Below are positions 17,758 through 26,837 of a stretch of 57,575 nucleotides of DNA, in pieces. Made by a program: the position numbers and the translations under genes. The notes under the pieces were generated by a model that was not told where the DNA came from, made no database searches, and was given only the letters and a program-made list of their open reading frames with translations. Position 1 is the first letter of the stretch. Every line of letters begins with the position of its first letter. Origin of the DNA: [Flexibacter] sp. ATCC 35208 (GTDB lineage: Bacteria; Bacteroidota; Bacteroidia; Chitinophagales; Chitinophagaceae); assembly GCF_001975825.1 (NCBI RefSeq), contig NZ_MTKN01000052.1:1-57575 (forward strand). Direction: 5' to 3'.

Positions 17758-20700
17758 ATGCAACCTCCCCAAACACCCCTCCTATTCCCGGATTATCTTT
17801 TTGAGATAAGCTGGGAAGTATGCAATAAGGTAGGTGGTATTTATACAGTGATCAGCACAAAAGCATCCTTCTTACAACAAAAACTGGGCGACCATTATAT
17901 TTTCATAGGTCCTGATCTCCTAAAACGAGATGGACAAAATACCGGCTTTATTGAAGATAAAAACCTGTTTAAGGTATGGAGTGAAAAAGCCGCCACAGAA
18001 GGGCTTAAAATAAAAACCGGACGATGGGATATAGCAGGATCTCCACTGGTTATCCTTATAGATTTCACCACCTTCTACGATAAAAAAAATGAAATTTTTG
18101 GAGCGTTATGGGAAAAATACAGGCTCGACTCCATCACAGGAAAATGGGACTACATAGATCCCGCATTGTTTGGTTACGCAGCCGGAAATGTTATAGCCAG
18201 TTACTACCAGTTACACCTTAATGCTACTGATAAAATAGTGGCGCAATTTCATGAATGGATGACCGGCGCAGGTATTTTATATCTTGAAAAAAACATTCCG
18301 CAGATAGCCACAATTTTCACCACCCATGCTACCGTACTGGGCAGAACCTTGTCCGGCAGCGGAATTCCAATGTATGCCTCAATAAATCAGATCATACCTG
18401 ATGAACAGGCTGCAACATACCAGGTGACCGCCAAACATTCTCTTGAAAAAACAGCCGCCAACACTGCCGATTGCTTTTGCTGCGTAAGTGATATCACTGC
18501 CAGCGAATGCACCTATTTCCTTGGCAAAACACCAGATATCATTACACCCAATGGTTTTCAGGTATTACCCATAGCCGAAAATCAAAAAACCATTTCACGT
18601 CATAAGCTCTTATCAGTCGCAGCTGATATACTAAAGGAAACTTTGCCTGACAATACCCTGCTCATCATTAAAAGTGGCCGGTATGAATTTCATAATAAAG
18701 GTATTGACCTCTTCATAAATGCAATAGGCACGCTAAAAAAACAACCACTTCCACTCAAAATAATAGCATTCCTTTTTATCCCTGCAGCCCATGTGCCGCT
18801 AAATGAACAAACAAAGGATACGACATTAAAAGTAGCAACCCATCATCCATATGCACCGGAAAGAGATGACATATGTCAACTGCTGCGTCAAAACAATCTG
18901 AATATACCTGACCATTCAAATATCAGCATTATCTATGCCCCTGTTTACCTGGATGGTAATGACGGTGTATTCAATATGCATTATTATGACCTCCTGCAAG
19001 GGTTTGATCTCGCTATATTCCCCTCCTTCTATGAACCATGGGGATATACCCCATTGGAAAGCCTGGCTTACGGAATACCAACCGTCACCACAGATCTGTC
19101 TGGCTTTGGTCAGTCAGTCAACCAGCTGAACCCTGGTGAAAGAAAAGGCCTTTTTATTCTGCCAAGAAAACATATCAGCGATGATGTTGCTACAGACCAG
19201 CTGGCCGGATATATCAGTCAGTTCGCAGGCACACCTCTCCCACTTAGGGTTGAGTTGAGTAAAAGCGCATTGCAGCTCAGTAAATATTATCAATGGCCCG
19301 CGCTACTTGAACATTACTTTCAGGCATATCATCTTGCCCTGGAGGAAAGCCAGCAAAGAGAAGACTTATTTAGAAACAAACCCCGCACGTTACCCGCAGA
19401 TGTTTCTTCCTTTCAGGAATCAGTCCCTGCATGGAGAGAAATTCATATTTCGAATACACCAGCACCTGCGTTGAATACCTGCCGGTTATCCGGCTATGAT
19501 AACTGCGACGACGACCTTACTGTTGCCTACTTCTGTATGGAATATGGCATTGAATCTTCCTTTAGAATTTATTCAGGTGGGCTGGGCATACTGGCGGGAG
19601 ATTATTTAAAGACCGCCAGTGATATGAATGTAAGACTTATGGCAATAGGACTGTTTTACAGGGAAGGATTTTTCAGACAACAATTATCCGATACCGGCAT
19701 ACAGTCTGCAATTAATGACCAACAAGACCCTGCCAAACATCCACTTGAAGAAGTAAAAAACAGTGATAACCAACCATTGCAATTACTTATAACCTTTCCC
19801 GGAAGGCCAATACACGTAAAGGCATGGAAGATACAAATAAATAAAACATCGCTATTCCTGCTGGATACGGATGTTATTACAAATAATGAACAGGACAGGC
19901 TTATTACCTCCCGGCTTTACCCTTCAGATAAAGAACAACGCCTGCAACAGGAAATAATATTAGGCATCGGAGGTGTATTGTTAATCCGGGCGCTGGGTCT
20001 CCCAATTGATGTATACCACTGCAATGAAGGGCATGCTGCTTTTATTGCATTGGAACGTATCAGTAATGTAATAAAAGACAACCACCTTTCCTTTGAAGAA
20101 GCTTTCGAAATAGTAAAAGCTTCCCAGTTATTTACTACGCATACCTCTATGGCAGCATCAATTGATACATATAGCGAACCACTATTGCATAAATACTTTT
20201 CAGGTCTGCAAGAGAACTATTTTATCAGCTGGCAACAGTTCATGAAATTGGGAAAAACAAACCCTTCAAACGACAACGAAGAATTTTCAATGTTCACGTT
20301 GGCAGCCAGAACTGCACAGGAAATTAATGCAGTAAGCCGTATACATCAATATGTCACAGCCGGTCTGCTCCATGCTGTATGGAAAGATATCCAGCCTGAT
20401 GAACTACCACTTACATACATCACGAATGGTATTCATATACCTACCTGGGCAGCAGAACAATGGCAACACCTACTACAGGAATGCGGCATTGACATCAAAA
20501 CAGGCAATGGACCATGGGGGAAAATACTTACTATTCAGGATGACCGGATCTGGGCACTCAGACTCAATGCTAAAAAACAATTCGTTCAATCATTAAGATC
20601 CCTGCTGGATAAACAACAATCCAGACACCATCAGTCACAGGAGAAAACTAATGCCATCACAGAACTGCTGCAACCCGACACATTATGCATTGGCTTCGCC

Positions 20701-21720
20701 AGACGCATAACCGGTTATAAACGATCTGATATCTTATTTCAGAACATGGACAGGCTCAGACAAATTATTTCAAATACCCGGCAACCAGTAGTAATAATTT
20801 TTTCAGGTAAGGCACATCCTGCAGACACAGATGGTCTCCGTATGCTACAACATATTTATACCAATACCAGTGATCCACATATAATTTTCCTTGAAGACTA
20901 CGATATGGACATTGCACGTATGCTTGTACAAGGAGTTGACCTGTGGCTAAACTTTCCTGTCAGAGGCAAAGAAGCTTCCGGTACCAGTGGCATGAAGGCC
21001 CTCATCAATGGCGTATTGAATTTTAGTACCCGTGATGGCTGGTGGGCAGAACAATATGCCGGAGACTGTGGCTGGGCATTAAAAGAAGACGCAACAAATC
21101 AGGAAATACAGGATTCATTGGATGCTGAAGAAATATACAACATGCTTCAACACGAGATCATTCCGCTCTATTATAAAAGGAATGAAAATGGCATACCAGT
21201 AAATTGGGTAGCCATGATAAAAAACAGTATGACCAGATCAGGGCAGGCTATATCCATGACTACTATGCTGTCAAAATATAATTATATCTATAAAAAATTG
21301 AAAGACCACACCATTGTCCTCCGCATGAACAATTACCAACTGGTAAAACACCTTGCAGAATGGAAAGATAAAATACGGAATGGATGGGATAGCATTAAAA
21401 TTGTAAAAGTAATACCAGATAAACAACAGGTTCTTTCAGGAAAAGCAGGTGAACAATTACACACCTCCATTACCATTGATACAGGCATATTAAAATCAGA
21501 CGATATTGGCGCAGAGATCTTATTTACACTTAAACATCCTGACACAGACATGCTGTTCAGGAAAACACTCCAGTTGTGCCATCAGCAGAACAATGAATCA
21601 ACGTTCAATGCCGAAGTATTATTACAATATTCAGGTGAATACAAATTCGCATTCAGAATCTATGCAAGATACCATTCAATGATTTACAAAACAGATATGC
21701 CATATGTTAAATGGGCATAG
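17758..21720 (+). CDS. Bifunctional glycogen synthase (GT3)-glycogen phosphorylase (GT35) fusion
   Basis: 1320-residue cytoplasmic polypeptide with both arms of glycogen turnover. Residues about 10-545 are a eukaryote-type GT3 glycogen synthase (EVCNKVGGIYTVI near the N-terminus; FYEPWGYTPLESLAYG near 425-440 with the paired catalytic glutamates). Residues about 585-1190 are a short-type alpha-glucan phosphorylase (VAYFCMEYGIESS, YSGGLGILAGDYLK, ITGYKRSD, and the PLP-lysine motif EASGTSGMK near 1080). Residues 1195-1320 form a beta-rich tail. Both active-site signatures look intact. GT3 normally uses UDP-glucose; phosphorylase releases glucose-1-phosphate. The universal stress gene follows by 24 bases, so they form an operon preceded by FNR-like sites. 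I believe similar fusions occur in other Bacteroidota. Confidence 0.88.
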   Translation: MQPPQTPLLFPDYLFEISWEVCNKVGGIYTVISTKASFLQQKLGDHYIFIGPDLLKRDGQNTGFIEDKNLFKVWSEKAATEGLKIKTGRWDIAGSPLVILIDFTTFYDKKNEIFGALWEKYRLDSITGKWDYIDPALFGYAAGNVIASYYQLHLNATDKIVAQFHEWMTGAGILYLEKNIPQIATIFTTHATVLGRTLSGSGIPMYASINQIIPDEQAATYQVTAKHSLEKTAANTADCFCCVSDITASECTYFLGKTPDIITPNGFQVLPIAENQKTISRHKLLSVAADILKETLPDNTLLIIKSGRYEFHNKGIDLFINAIGTLKKQPLPLKIIAFLFIPAAHVPLNEQTKDTTLKVATHHPYAPERDDICQLLRQNNLNIPDHSNISIIYAPVYLDGNDGVFNMHYYDLLQGFDLAIFPSFYEPWGYTPLESLAYGIPTVTTDLSGFGQSVNQLNPGERKGLFILPRKHISDDVATDQLAGYISQFAGTPLPLRVELSKSALQLSKYYQWPALLEHYFQAYHLALEESQQREDLFRNKPRTLPADVSSFQESVPAWREIHISNTPAPALNTCRLSGYDNCDDDLTVAYFCMEYGIESSFRIYSGGLGILAGDYLKTASDMNVRLMAIGLFYREGFFRQQLSDTGIQSAINDQQDPAKHPLEEVKNSDNQPLQLLITFPGRPIHVKAWKIQINKTSLFLLDTDVITNNEQDRLITSRLYPSDKEQRLQQEIILGIGGVLLIRALGLPIDVYHCNEGHAAFIALERISNVIKDNHLSFEEAFEIVKASQLFTTHTSMAASIDTYSEPLLHKYFSGLQENYFISWQQFMKLGKTNPSNDNEEFSMFTLAARTAQEINAVSRIHQYVTAGLLHAVWKDIQPDELPLTYITNGIHIPTWAAEQWQHLLQECGIDIKTGNGPWGKILTIQDDRIWALRLNAKKQFVQSLRSLLDKQQSRHHQSQEKTNAITELLQPDTLCIGFARRITGYKRSDILFQNMDRLRQIISNTRQPVVIIFSGKAHPADTDGLRMLQHIYTNTSDPHIIFLEDYDMDIARMLVQGVDLWLNFPVRGKEASGTSGMKALINGVLNFSTRDGWWAEQYAGDCGWALKEDATNQEIQDSLDAEEIYNMLQHEIIPLYYKRNENGIPVNWVAMIKNSMTRSGQAISMTTMLSKYNYIYKKLKDHTIVLRMNNYQLVKHLAEWKDKIRNGWDSIKIVKVIPDKQQVLSGKAGEQLHTSITIDTGILKSDDIGAEILFTLKHPDTDMLFRKTLQLCHQQNNESTFNAEVLLQYSGEYKFAFRIYARYHSMIYKTDMPYVKWA

Positions 21721-21744
21721 CTCCTCACCTAAAAAAATAAAATC

Positions 21745-22593
21745 ATGAAAAAGACGATCGCTGTAATTGATGCTGTAAACTATAAGGAAGAACAGCTGAT
21801 TGCAATTACAAATATTTTAAACATGGTAGAAAATGACCTTACAATTCTGATGATAGAAGATACTGCCAATATTAATTCCCTGCTGACCACAGGTGGTATT
21901 GAAGCCTTTGCAGGAAAATATTATGATGTCCTGTACAAGTCTGAAAAAGAAAAACAACAGTTGATTCAGGACAATACAACAAAATTGAAGAAGACATGCG
22001 AAGAAAAAAACATTCCATGCACCATTAAAAACATTATGGGCATAGCGGCAGACAGTGTCATCCTGGAAAGCCGCTTTGCTGACCTGCTCATTATCGGCAG
22101 GGAGCTTTCTTTTCCGGTTATATATGACGGAAACCCTACAGTTTTTGTAAAAAACATACTTACACAGGCACAATGCCCCATAATCGTATTACCTGATATT
22201 CCACCGTCTGTAATTGGGGTTGCATGCTGCTACAATGGTACTTATTCATCTATGTATGCTATAAGAGCTTTTGCCGCCATCTTCCCACACCTCATTGAGA
22301 AGAACTGTGAGATTGTTTACGAATATGAACATAATAATCAAAAAATCCCCTACGAAAGCCAGTTACAGGAATACCTCAAATCTTACAAAGCACATTCCAG
22401 GCAAATAATACTCTCCGGTGCTGTAGGCCATACGCTGCAATCATATCTTCATTCAAGACCTGAGCTGATAAGCACATTTGGCGCTTATGGAAGAAACGGA
22501 ATTTCACGTTTTTTCAACCACAGCAGTGCAGAAAACATCATAAGAAAACTGAACGGGGCGATATTTATTACACATCCAGGTGAACACATCTAA
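21745..22593 (+). CDS. Universal stress protein (two Usp domains)
   Basis: 282 residues, the length of a tandem UspA-domain protein. Domain 1 covers about 1-150 (KKTIAVIDAVN start; DSVILESRFADLLIIGRE; CPIIVLPD). Domain 2 covers about 150-280 and ends ISTFGAYGRNGISRFF...GAIFITHPGEH, the usual last strand. The nucleotide-binding G-2x-G-9x-G(S/T) motif is only partly kept, so ATP binding is uncertain. It is the second gene after the glycogen fusion and likely cotranscribed. Usp proteins accumulate under starvation or oxygen loss, which fits the block's context. Confidence 0.85.
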   Translation: MKKTIAVIDAVNYKEEQLIAITNILNMVENDLTILMIEDTANINSLLTTGGIEAFAGKYYDVLYKSEKEKQQLIQDNTTKLKKTCEEKNIPCTIKNIMGIAADSVILESRFADLLIIGRELSFPVIYDGNPTVFVKNILTQAQCPIIVLPDIPPSVIGVACCYNGTYSSMYAIRAFAAIFPHLIEKNCEIVYEYEHNNQKIPYESQLQEYLKSYKAHSRQIILSGAVGHTLQSYLHSRPELISTFGAYGRNGISRFFNHSSAENIIRKLNGAIFITHPGEHI

Positions 22594-22744
22594 AAACCTG
22601 TTTTTATGACAGAAAAAATGAGTTGATCTGGTGCGATAAAATAGCGAAATTTTAAGGAAATAACTGATGAAAACAGGCTTCTGCCAAATGCTCCCATTAT
22701 GGATAGCATCAGTTATAAACAAAAATTTCTCATAATATTCATAT

Positions 22745-22957
22745 CTAAATGTGAGCGATGAAAACTGCCTGAGTAATTACCTTCAGTACAGATTCACCCC
22801 GGCTTGCCTTAAATAGGGTAGAAATCATATCTCGCCCATAAGCGCCCATCACAATAAATGCCTTATCTCTGTGCAATAGTGTATCTAATAAACCGGCTCT
22901 CACCTTTCCTTCTGATGAAAAAAAATCCACATTGGTTCGTGAGATAACCAGGGTCAT
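22745..22957 (-). pseudogene. Second universal stress protein, 3' remnant
   Basis: About 70 residues matching only the end of a Usp domain: HRDKAFIVMGAYGRDMIS, FKASRGESVLKVITQ and AVFIAH. The resemblance to the last 40 residues of the upstream intact stress gene (GAYGRNGIS..., AIFITH) indicates a paralogue. Upstream to about 23051 another frame (MESNAMAFTNEQIEW) may be further debris. The first 200 or so residues are missing. It lies on the opposite strand and converges on the intact gene. Confidence 0.7.
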
Positions 22958-23148
22958 TTCTTAATAGCTCGATATTTGTACAATCAGACTTCCTACCTAA
23001 TATTGTCCATTCTATTTGCTCATTAGTAAAAGCCATAGCATTGGACTCCACTGGTTAAATAATATTTATCATTAATACATTACCCCCTCCATAACTTCTA
23101 ATTACCAAAACAGCCGGGAAAAAATCCCCCCATTTACCAGATATGACG

Positions 23149-23156
23149 TTACTTTG
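23149..23156 (+). promoter_or_regulatory. TTACTTTG -7-like box, 4 bases before ATG
   Basis: One mismatch to TAnnTTTG. It ends four bases before the ATG at 23161, so transcription should begin at or near that codon; this argues against the in-frame ATG at 23143. Confidence 0.5.
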
Positions 23157-23160
23157 TACC

Positions 23161-23736
23161 ATGCTACAAATTCAGGACCTTATCCAGGCAGGACAAATTG
23201 AAACTGCGATCCGGGAAACGGAAACAACGCTCGGCAAACTTTCACCAACCGACTTCCATTACGTGATCGGCAAAGACCTGCTACATCTAAAAAAACCATT
23301 GACAGCATATTTCAACTATGTTTATACCATCCTGACGGAAGACGAAGAACTGGACATCAAGGCCCTATACCTGGAAATGAATAGTTTTACCACACAATAC
23401 GACCAGTGGTTCCTGCATTTACTGGCTTACGAGTCACTTATGAACCGCGACACCCCCGACTGGCTGGCAGATTTCAGTGGAGAAGCCCCCAAAACCCTTA
23501 CCATCACAGGCTTTGAACCACTGCAGGAAGCCAACAAAAAGTACATGGAAACCGAAGGCTACCGCAACGATCAATTGCGGCAGGCATGCGAATTCCAGGA
23601 ATATCTCGTCATACTCCGGGTGCAGGAACTCGTGATTGAAACCATTAAGGATAACAAAGGAAAAGCTCCCTGGGCAGAAATTCCTGTTTTCGTAGGGGCG
23701 CATGATTATGAAGATCTGATCTTTATGATCCATTAG
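23161..23736 (+). CDS. Conserved-looking hypothetical protein, mostly helical
   Basis: About 191 residues, acidic, without signal peptide or membrane segment. It begins MLQIQDLIQAGQIETAIRE, a helix pair resembling a single TPR-like hairpin; the remainder has many Trp and Tyr residues and ends AHDYEDLIFMIH. I do not recognise a family. An in-frame ATG 18 bases earlier would place the start inside the -7-like box, so the later start is chosen. It stands alone before a bidirectional terminator. Confidence 0.7.
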   Translation: MLQIQDLIQAGQIETAIRETETTLGKLSPTDFHYVIGKDLLHLKKPLTAYFNYVYTILTEDEELDIKALYLEMNSFTTQYDQWFLHLLAYESLMNRDTPDWLADFSGEAPKTLTITGFEPLQEANKKYMETEGYRNDQLRQACEFQEYLVILRVQELVIETIKDNKGKAPWAEIPVFVGAHDYEDLIFMIH

Positions 23737-23821
23737 TTCTCTTACCCTTTCTCCTCCTTTTAAGGATGCCTTTTCCAGACCTGCCAGGTCTTGTTATTTA
23801 ACACCTGATAAAAATATTAAA

Positions 23822-23854
23822 TTAACAGCGGGAACCGTTCGTTCCCGCTGTTAA
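23822..23854. terminator. Bidirectional-type hairpin before the WG/Sel1 gene
   Basis: Perfect 14-bp arms TTAACAGCGGGAAC / GTTCCCGCTGTTAA around CGTTC. No long T-tract follows, but its place after the preceding gene fits transcript termination. Confidence 0.65.
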
Positions 23855-23885
23855 CCTTATATGATAGCCCCATGTAAAGAATTCT

Positions 23886-23893
23886 TACCTTTG
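23886..23893 (+). promoter_or_regulatory. TACCTTTG -7 box of the WG/Sel1 gene
   Basis: Exact TAnnTTTG match ending four bases before the ATG, which predicts an mRNA with almost no 5' leader. Confidence 0.65.
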
Positions 23894-23897
23894 CTCC

Positions 23898-25877
23898 ATG
23901 TCGCACAGCGTATTTTTAAGTAACACCAACTCCCCTTCAGGAAAAGACAGGAACGATATAATGATGATGGAATGGGAGTATGAGATGCCACTGTTATTAC
24001 AACCTTTGTTAATAAGTGGAGGCTTCATTGAAAATGACATTTTATATTATGATGCCAAACCAGGTATCGAAAACCTGAAAAGATTTTACAACTTTCTGGA
24101 TGCTACAAAGTCTCTCATTAACAATAAAAGCATCTTTACAGCATCAAAAAATAAGCTATTTAAATACCTCGACGACCTGGAACAGCCTTATTTTAGCATG
24201 GATGCCCGGAACGTATTCAATATGGATGAGACACCCCATAACGAACAGGCGGCTATCTGGCTGGCAGATATTGCGTATAACAATGCAATGATCACCAGTG
24301 CCATGGACAACAACGACATATCCCTGTTGTCTTACAACAAGCTCAAGCATGTAAGCATGGCTTTTCATTCATTTGCTGAACTGCTGAACTACGGGGACTA
24401 TAATTATGGATGGAAACACATCCATGAAGAATCGGGAAAAGAAGAAATTTACTATGAGAATGGATTATGGGGATTAAAGAGTGCTGAAGGAGCAATATTG
24501 CTGCCTCCTCAATTTGATGAATTTTATGAATTCAGTGAGCAGGATATTGCGGTGGTAATGAAGGCGCAGAAATATGGCTATGTGCACAGATCTGGCAAGG
24601 TCATAGTCCATCCGGAATGGGATGAGGCCTATGATTTTGATTATTCTTATCTGGCGATTGTTCAGCGCAATGGTCTTTTGGGACTGATCAACGTTTCGGG
24701 AGAAGTTGTGGTTGAACCAACATATGAAAACATTAATAAAGTCGGGTACAATGGTCAATACATTGCACAAAAGAATGGAAACTGGGGTATACTGGCGGAA
24801 GATGCAACAGTGATCATCGATTTCAAATATGAAAAAATAGAACTGTTGCATGAAAATGTATTCATGCTACTAAAAGACGGTTTTTACTGTCTTACTGAAG
24901 ATGGTGAGCAGTTCGACCTGATTGTACGTAAAGCCCCTCCACAGGGCTTTGCCTGGGCTATCAAGGGGAAGGAAGTTTATCTTATAGATAAATATGGGAT
25001 ATCAAGAGCAAATAAAGATCTGGTACAACAGGATGCCGAAAGTAATGGCTACAGTTTTTATTATGATAAGGTAGTGCGTGACAGGCTGCTGGCATATGCA
25101 AAAACCCCTGATGAGGAAACCGTTATTGATGTCTACACACCGGTTGAAGAATTGTATAATATTGGCATAGATGCTTATAACAGGCAGGATTACCAGTCAG
25201 CAATTTATCACTACACGCTTGCTGCTGAAAAAGGATATGGTTATGCGATGAACAACCTCGCGCATATTTATTACATGATAGAGGGATATGTAGATGATGA
25301 CAAAGCATTTTACTGGTATGGGAAGGGGGCTGCTGCCCGCAATACAAATGCGCTCAATGGATTGAGCCTGTGTTATCAGAATGGCATAGGAACGATCCCT
25401 GATATAGAAAAAGCCATTAACCTATTGCAACAGGCAGCGGAAGATGGTCTGGCAGCGGCACATAATAACCTGGGATTTCTGCTTTATGATACAGACCCGG
25501 AGCAGGCACTATACCACTACCACCAGGCAGAGAAACTTGGAGAACCGGATTACGGTTGGCTGGGATACCTGTATGAAGAAAACGGAAATTTTGAAATCGC
25601 CCTCCGGTACTACCAGAAAGATGCATCTGAAATTGGCGCGTTTAACCTGGGAATTTTTCACCAGCAGGGATTAGGTATAGCAAAAGACATAAAAGCGGCA
25701 ATAGGATACTTTAAAACAGCGATAGAGGCTGGTTATGACAGGGCCCATATTCAACTGGCACAAATATACCTGTTTGAAGAAGGCTTTATTGATAAGGATC
25801 AGGCAAAGGCACATATTGCAGCGGCAGAAAAAGCAGGTCTTGAAATCCCTGATGAATTAATACAAGGCAGTCTGTGA
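23898..25877 (+). CDS. WG-repeat plus Sel1-repeat protein
   Basis: 659-residue soluble protein with three parts. Residues 1-165 are a conserved-looking N-terminal domain starting MSHSVFLSNTN and containing EYEMPLLLQPLLISGG. Residues about 170-345 carry WG (KWG-leptospira-type) repeats: ENGLWGLKSAEGAILLPP, KYGYVHRSGKVIVHPEWDE, RNGLLGLINVSGEVVVEP, KNGNWGILAEDATVIIDF. Residues about 415-650 carry Sel1/TPR-like repeats (AAEKGYGYAMNNLAHIYY, AAEDGLAAAHNNLGFLLY, AIEAGYDRAHIQLAQIYL). Both repeat types are protein-binding scaffolds. The first ATG is used because the -7 box sits right before it, though an ATG cluster at codons 22-24 is an alternative. It is monocistronic; its partner is unknown. Confidence 0.85.
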   Translation: MSHSVFLSNTNSPSGKDRNDIMMMEWEYEMPLLLQPLLISGGFIENDILYYDAKPGIENLKRFYNFLDATKSLINNKSIFTASKNKLFKYLDDLEQPYFSMDARNVFNMDETPHNEQAAIWLADIAYNNAMITSAMDNNDISLLSYNKLKHVSMAFHSFAELLNYGDYNYGWKHIHEESGKEEIYYENGLWGLKSAEGAILLPPQFDEFYEFSEQDIAVVMKAQKYGYVHRSGKVIVHPEWDEAYDFDYSYLAIVQRNGLLGLINVSGEVVVEPTYENINKVGYNGQYIAQKNGNWGILAEDATVIIDFKYEKIELLHENVFMLLKDGFYCLTEDGEQFDLIVRKAPPQGFAWAIKGKEVYLIDKYGISRANKDLVQQDAESNGYSFYYDKVVRDRLLAYAKTPDEETVIDVYTPVEELYNIGIDAYNRQDYQSAIYHYTLAAEKGYGYAMNNLAHIYYMIEGYVDDDKAFYWYGKGAAARNTNALNGLSLCYQNGIGTIPDIEKAINLLQQAAEDGLAAAHNNLGFLLYDTDPEQALYHYHQAEKLGEPDYGWLGYLYEENGNFEIALRYYQKDASEIGAFNLGIFHQQGLGIAKDIKAAIGYFKTAIEAGYDRAHIQLAQIYLFEEGFIDKDQAKAHIAAAEKAGLEIPDELIQGSL

Positions 25878-25905
25878 AGCCGCAATTATTGTGATCTGCC
25901 ACGCA

Positions 25906-25940
25906 GAACAGGGGGTGACTCGGTTTACCACCCCCTGTTC
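25906..25940. terminator. Hairpin between convergent WG/Sel1 and SDR genes
   Basis: Perfect 12-bp arms GAACAGGGGGTG / CACCCCCTGTTC around an 11-base loop, placed between two convergent genes. Confidence 0.7.
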
Positions 25941-26004
25941 TCATGAAACCCATTGATCGCCCTGATTCTTTTACCAGTATTCAGGCTTAAACGTATTGCC
26001 AGAT

Positions 26005-26757
26005 TTACAACGACACACCACCAGTTACTTCAATACGCTGACCATTCACCCACTTAGCATCATCACTACAAAGGAAAGCCACCACGCCACCTACATCATC
26101 AGGCAGCCCTACACGCCCCAGCGCCGTTATTCCTTCCACAAATTTGCGCATACCAGGATTGTCATCCATCGCACCACCACCAAAGATGGCCCCAGGCGCC
26201 ACAACATTTGCAGATATCCCCCTTGCGCCCAGTTCTACAGCCAGATATCGGGTATACACATCCATTCCGCCCTTCATGATCCCATACACTGATACTCCCG
26301 GATAAGAAATTCGCGATACGGCAGATGAAATATTGACAATCCTTCCACCATCCTGCAACAACGGTAACATTTTTTGAGTAAGGAAATAAACCCCTTTCAG
26401 ATGAATATTCATCATCTCATCAAACTGGCTTTCAGTTGTAGTTGTAACAGGCGCCTGAAGACTTGTGCCCGCATTATTGATCAGGAAGTCGAAGCGGGTC
26501 GTTCCAAATGTGGTGTTCAATGATTCGCTTACCTGCTGCTCAAAAGCATCGAAACTTTTTATGTCCGATGTGTTGACCTGCAGAGCTACAGCCTTGCGCC
26601 CAAGTGCCTGAATAGCTGCTACAGTTTCCTCTGCACTCGCCTTGTTGCTGAGATATGTAATGATGATATCGTTGCCTTTCTGTGCCAGGCTTATTGCAAT
26701 ATTTTGGCCTATACCACGGCTGCCGCCAGTTATTAATGCAATTTTTGAAGAGCTCAT
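26005..26757 (-). CDS. SDR-family NAD(P)-dependent oxidoreductase
   Basis: About 250-residue classical short-chain dehydrogenase. The cofactor motif is TGGSRGIG near the N-terminus; NNAG follows in LINNAGTS; the catalytic Ser sits in IVNISSAVS and the YxxxK motif is YGIMK; the C-terminus is the usual WVNGQRIEVTGG. A longer reading with 15 extra residues is possible, but MSSSKIALITGG is the standard family start. It lies about 80 bases downstream of an AraC-type regulator on the same strand, a common regulator-target arrangement. Substrate unknown. Confidence 0.88.
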   Translation of the reverse strand: MSSSKIALITGGSRGIGQNIAISLAQKGNDIIITYLSNKASAEETVAAIQALGRKAVALQVNTSDIKSFDAFEQQVSESLNTTFGTTRFDFLINNAGTSLQAPVTTTTESQFDEMMNIHLKGVYFLTQKMLPLLQDGGRIVNISSAVSRISYPGVSVYGIMKGGMDVYTRYLAVELGARGISANVVAPGAIFGGGAMDDNPGMRKFVEGITALGRVGLPDDVGGVVAFLCSDDAKWVNGQRIEVTGGVSL

Positions 26758-26837
26758 ATGCTGTACTATTTTTGATTTAAAAACAGTACAAAATTCCGCC
26801 AAACGATAAATATGTACAATGGCAGCACCAATCCATT

